Positions 62,329 through 64,000 of a stretch of 64,000 bases of DNA are shown here, piece by piece. Both the position numbers and the translations under genes were made by a program. A model generated the notes under the pieces. That model did no database searches. It had not been told where the DNA came from and was given only the letters and a program-made list of their open reading frames with translations. The number at the start of each line of letters is the position of its first letter. Position 1 is the first letter of the stretch. Location of the stretch: contig JAKJXP020000019.1 in assembly GCA_022225965.2 (NCBI GenBank), positions 248,001 to 312,000 on the forward strand, written 5' to 3'. This DNA is from Diatrype stigma. Lineage: Eukaryota; Ascomycota; Sordariomycetes; Xylariales; Diatrypaceae.

Positions 62329-64000
62329 CTATAGGAGCAGCCTCTGCCAAGATCCGCCAAGAATCTTCTGGCTGGATGACTGAAGGGAGAGCTTCCTGCC
62401 AACGCTGGAGTGTACTTGAAAAAGACACTGCGCCAAGTCGTAGATTTTATCGCCAAATCTAGACCAGAGGACCGGGATGCGGAAGCTGCTCGACAAAGTC
62501 GAACGTTGTGCATGTGCTGTTCTTTTGGCTGCACGGGGAGACATGGTTTGCAAGAACATCGAGGATGTCATTGTCAGGACGACAATGGGGGCCACGATGT
62601 GGGGTAAAGTCATAGCCACAGGAGTGAGTATGAGAGCAGCTAGGCAGTTGACGATAGTCGAAGTCTGGGTAAGTCGCGCGTCGCGAGCGATCTTCCATCC
62701 TTTTCTGCCGGCAAAAAAGTTCCTGGCCGATTCGCAACGCTGACTTTGCCCTGAAATAGACCAGAGAAGAGCCGCAGCAAATAGCGAAACGATAAGCATA
62801 GGCTGTTGGATGGCTGCATCAGACGTCCTCGTACATTGGGTGGTGTCAGACAGTGCTGTAATAAGTCCGATTGCAACAATGATTCCAATCGTGTCAGTGG
62901 TCGAACTGTCGATGACGCTCCAGCTGTAGCATGGCGCCTCCTGGATACCAGAAGCACCACTCCTGTTCTGCGACTTGCTTGCACTGGCTTTGGAGAGCTG
63001 GGTAAAGAATGCTCTTCCGGTGCTGTTTCGGGTCACGATATTGTGAGATCCAGTCTGTGACATCGCAGATGTTCTTCTTGCCAGGTCAGAGCGGTCGCCA
63101 GAACCTGCAGAATGCCGATTTGGTGCAGTCACCGAACGTCGGAACGAGCGATAGCTGAAACCGACGAACTTTCGAGGACTATGCAGAGTACTGCGTGAAT
63201 CCATGGAATCGTGCAACGACACTTCCGAGCCCCTCACTACCCTTGTAGCATATGCCGGATCTAGCGAGACATGACTAGCATCATCAGGTGGGTCAAGTCT
63301 TGCTTGTGAGCTCAGGGAGCTTGTTGTAGCCACTCTGTTTTGAGGATCTTCGAAGAAGGTCGCTCCAGAGGGTTGGGCAAATCCGGCTTCGCCGCGATGC
63401 TCTTGGCGGCTACGTTCTTCGCGTTCACGACCAGGTTCGTCACGCTCACCACATGGCCGACCGGGTATGACTGGAACATCTTCTGGCGAAATCAACGGTT
63501 GAGGTCGTTTGTCCGTCGGAACATGCTGAGCATCCCGCCCAGCCAGGCCAGTGTATCGTGCAACATCTGCACCTAGTCGGGCACTTGATCTGGTCTGCTC
63601 GTGTAGTGAGCTGAGCGCAGTTGTCATTGCCGCTCCGGCGGCAGTGGTAGCTTGGTAGGCACCCGTAGCAAAAGCTTGAGATGGGTCAAGATAAACTGGT
63701 TGTCGAGCTTGGCTGGACTCAGCCTGTGCGCCATCTGACACTCTCTGGTGTCGAATCTCGTCTAGACGATCAAATGGTAGGTCTGTATCACCACGATCTA
63801 CGCGATCACCGCGATCGACGTAATCAAAGTACTGCGAATTCTCCTGTCGAGGCGATGCCGCCCGTCGAGGCGATGCAGCTGCGATGTCCTTGGAGTAGCC
63901 AATCTCCTCATCGCAAGACGATCCTGGTGAGTACAGGTTGAAGTCGATGTAGTTCCTATTACGTTCGACGCCGCCGGGGTTGAGATATGGCAGTGCCGGC
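62329..64000 (-). CDS. Predicted multi-pass membrane protein, 5' end outside the window
   Basis: An uninterrupted minus-strand frame enters from the right edge and ends at 62329; 556 residues are visible and the start is missing. The visible N-terminal 360 residues are polar and disordered, rich in Arg, Ser, Asp and Gln, with Asp-Arg-Gly-Asp repeats and Ser-Pro sites. Hydrophobic segments follow at about residues 369-385 (TDTIGIIVAIGLITAL), 400-415 (MLIVSLFAAALLWSI) and 448-478 (two helices around TLPHIVAPIVVL), then a basic tail of about 70 residues. This layout, a long cytosolic regulatory region before a cluster of three or four helices, fits an integral membrane protein of unknown function. 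I do not recognise the family. No intron is needed within the visible part. Confidence 0.75.
   Translation of the reverse strand, partial: PALPYLNPGGVERNRNYIDFNLYSPGSSCDEEIGYSKDIAAASPRRAASPRQENSQYFDYVDRGDRVDRGDTDLPFDRLDEIRHQRVSDGAQAESSQARQPVYLDPSQAFATGAYQATTAAGAAMTTALSSLHEQTRSSARLGADVARYTGLAGRDAQHVPTDKRPQPLISPEDVPVIPGRPCGERDEPGREREERSRQEHRGEAGFAQPSGATFFEDPQNRVATTSSLSSQARLDPPDDASHVSLDPAYATRVVRGSEVSLHDSMDSRSTLHSPRKFVGFSYRSFRRSVTAPNRHSAGSGDRSDLARRTSAMSQTGSHNIVTRNSTGRAFFTQLSKASASKSQNRSGASGIQEAPCYSWSVIDSSTTDTIGIIVAIGLITALSDTTQCTRTSDAAIQQPMLIVSLFAAALLWSISGQSQRCESARNFFAGRKGWKIARDARLTQTSTIVNCLAALILTPVAMTLPHIVAPIVVLTMTSSMFLQTMSPRAAKRTAHAQRSTLSSSFRIPVLWSRFGDKIYDLAQCLFQVHSSVGRKLSLQSSSQKILGGSWQRLLL

Overview
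The window looks like nuclear DNA of a filamentous ascomycete, most likely a Sordariomycete (inference). Genes are split by short introns (54-110 bases, with a few of 207-321) that have GTAAGT/GTACGT-type donors, CTAAC-like branch sites and YAG acceptors. Coding runs are GC-rich in third positions and sit in less GC-rich, microsatellite-laden intergenic DNA. The families present (Zn2Cys6 factor, ASH1-type SET methyltransferase, TAD2 deaminase, YAT-family amino-acid permease, F-box-like protein, SHB17-like phosphatase) fit that assignment.

Layout. Positions 1-19260 form a gene desert with simple repeats, six exact copies of the palindrome TACCTAGGTA between 1264 and 11392, and one clear miniature inverted-repeat element at 14626-14942. 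A Zn2Cys6 regulator follows at 19753-21090 (+), behind a long pyrimidine-rich leader without AUG. About 8 kb more without a convincing gene leads to two isolated GC-rich genes on the minus strand: an orphan 270-residue protein (29051-29863) and a DUF4360-like probable secreted protein (31626-32426). From 33916 the DNA is denser in genes. It holds an SHB17-like histidine phosphatase (-), a divergent 125-residue single-pass membrane/coiled-coil protein (+), an amino-acid permease (-), a charged protein with a collagen-like tail (+) convergent with an F-box-like protein (-), an ASH1-type H3K36 methyltransferase (-), a TAD2-type tRNA adenosine deaminase with a very long disordered N-terminus (-), and the 3' part of a membrane protein that runs off the right edge (-).

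No operon-like or gene-cluster logic joins these genes. They are mostly housekeeping genes (chromatin, tRNA editing, carbon metabolism, uptake) mixed with lineage-restricted ones. Exon boundaries were built by hand from splice signals and reading frame; the two-exon model of the DUF4360-like gene and the start of TAD2 are the least certain.

The most actionable observation is technical. Positions 50796-50813 match an Illumina adapter core exactly, sit just after a run of 19 G, and are flanked by a duplicated GGGGGAGGTAA. This points to an assembly artefact in the region upstream of the ASH1 gene. The most interesting biological items are the MITE, the TAD2 extension, the collagen-like protein, and the two isolated lineage-restricted genes.
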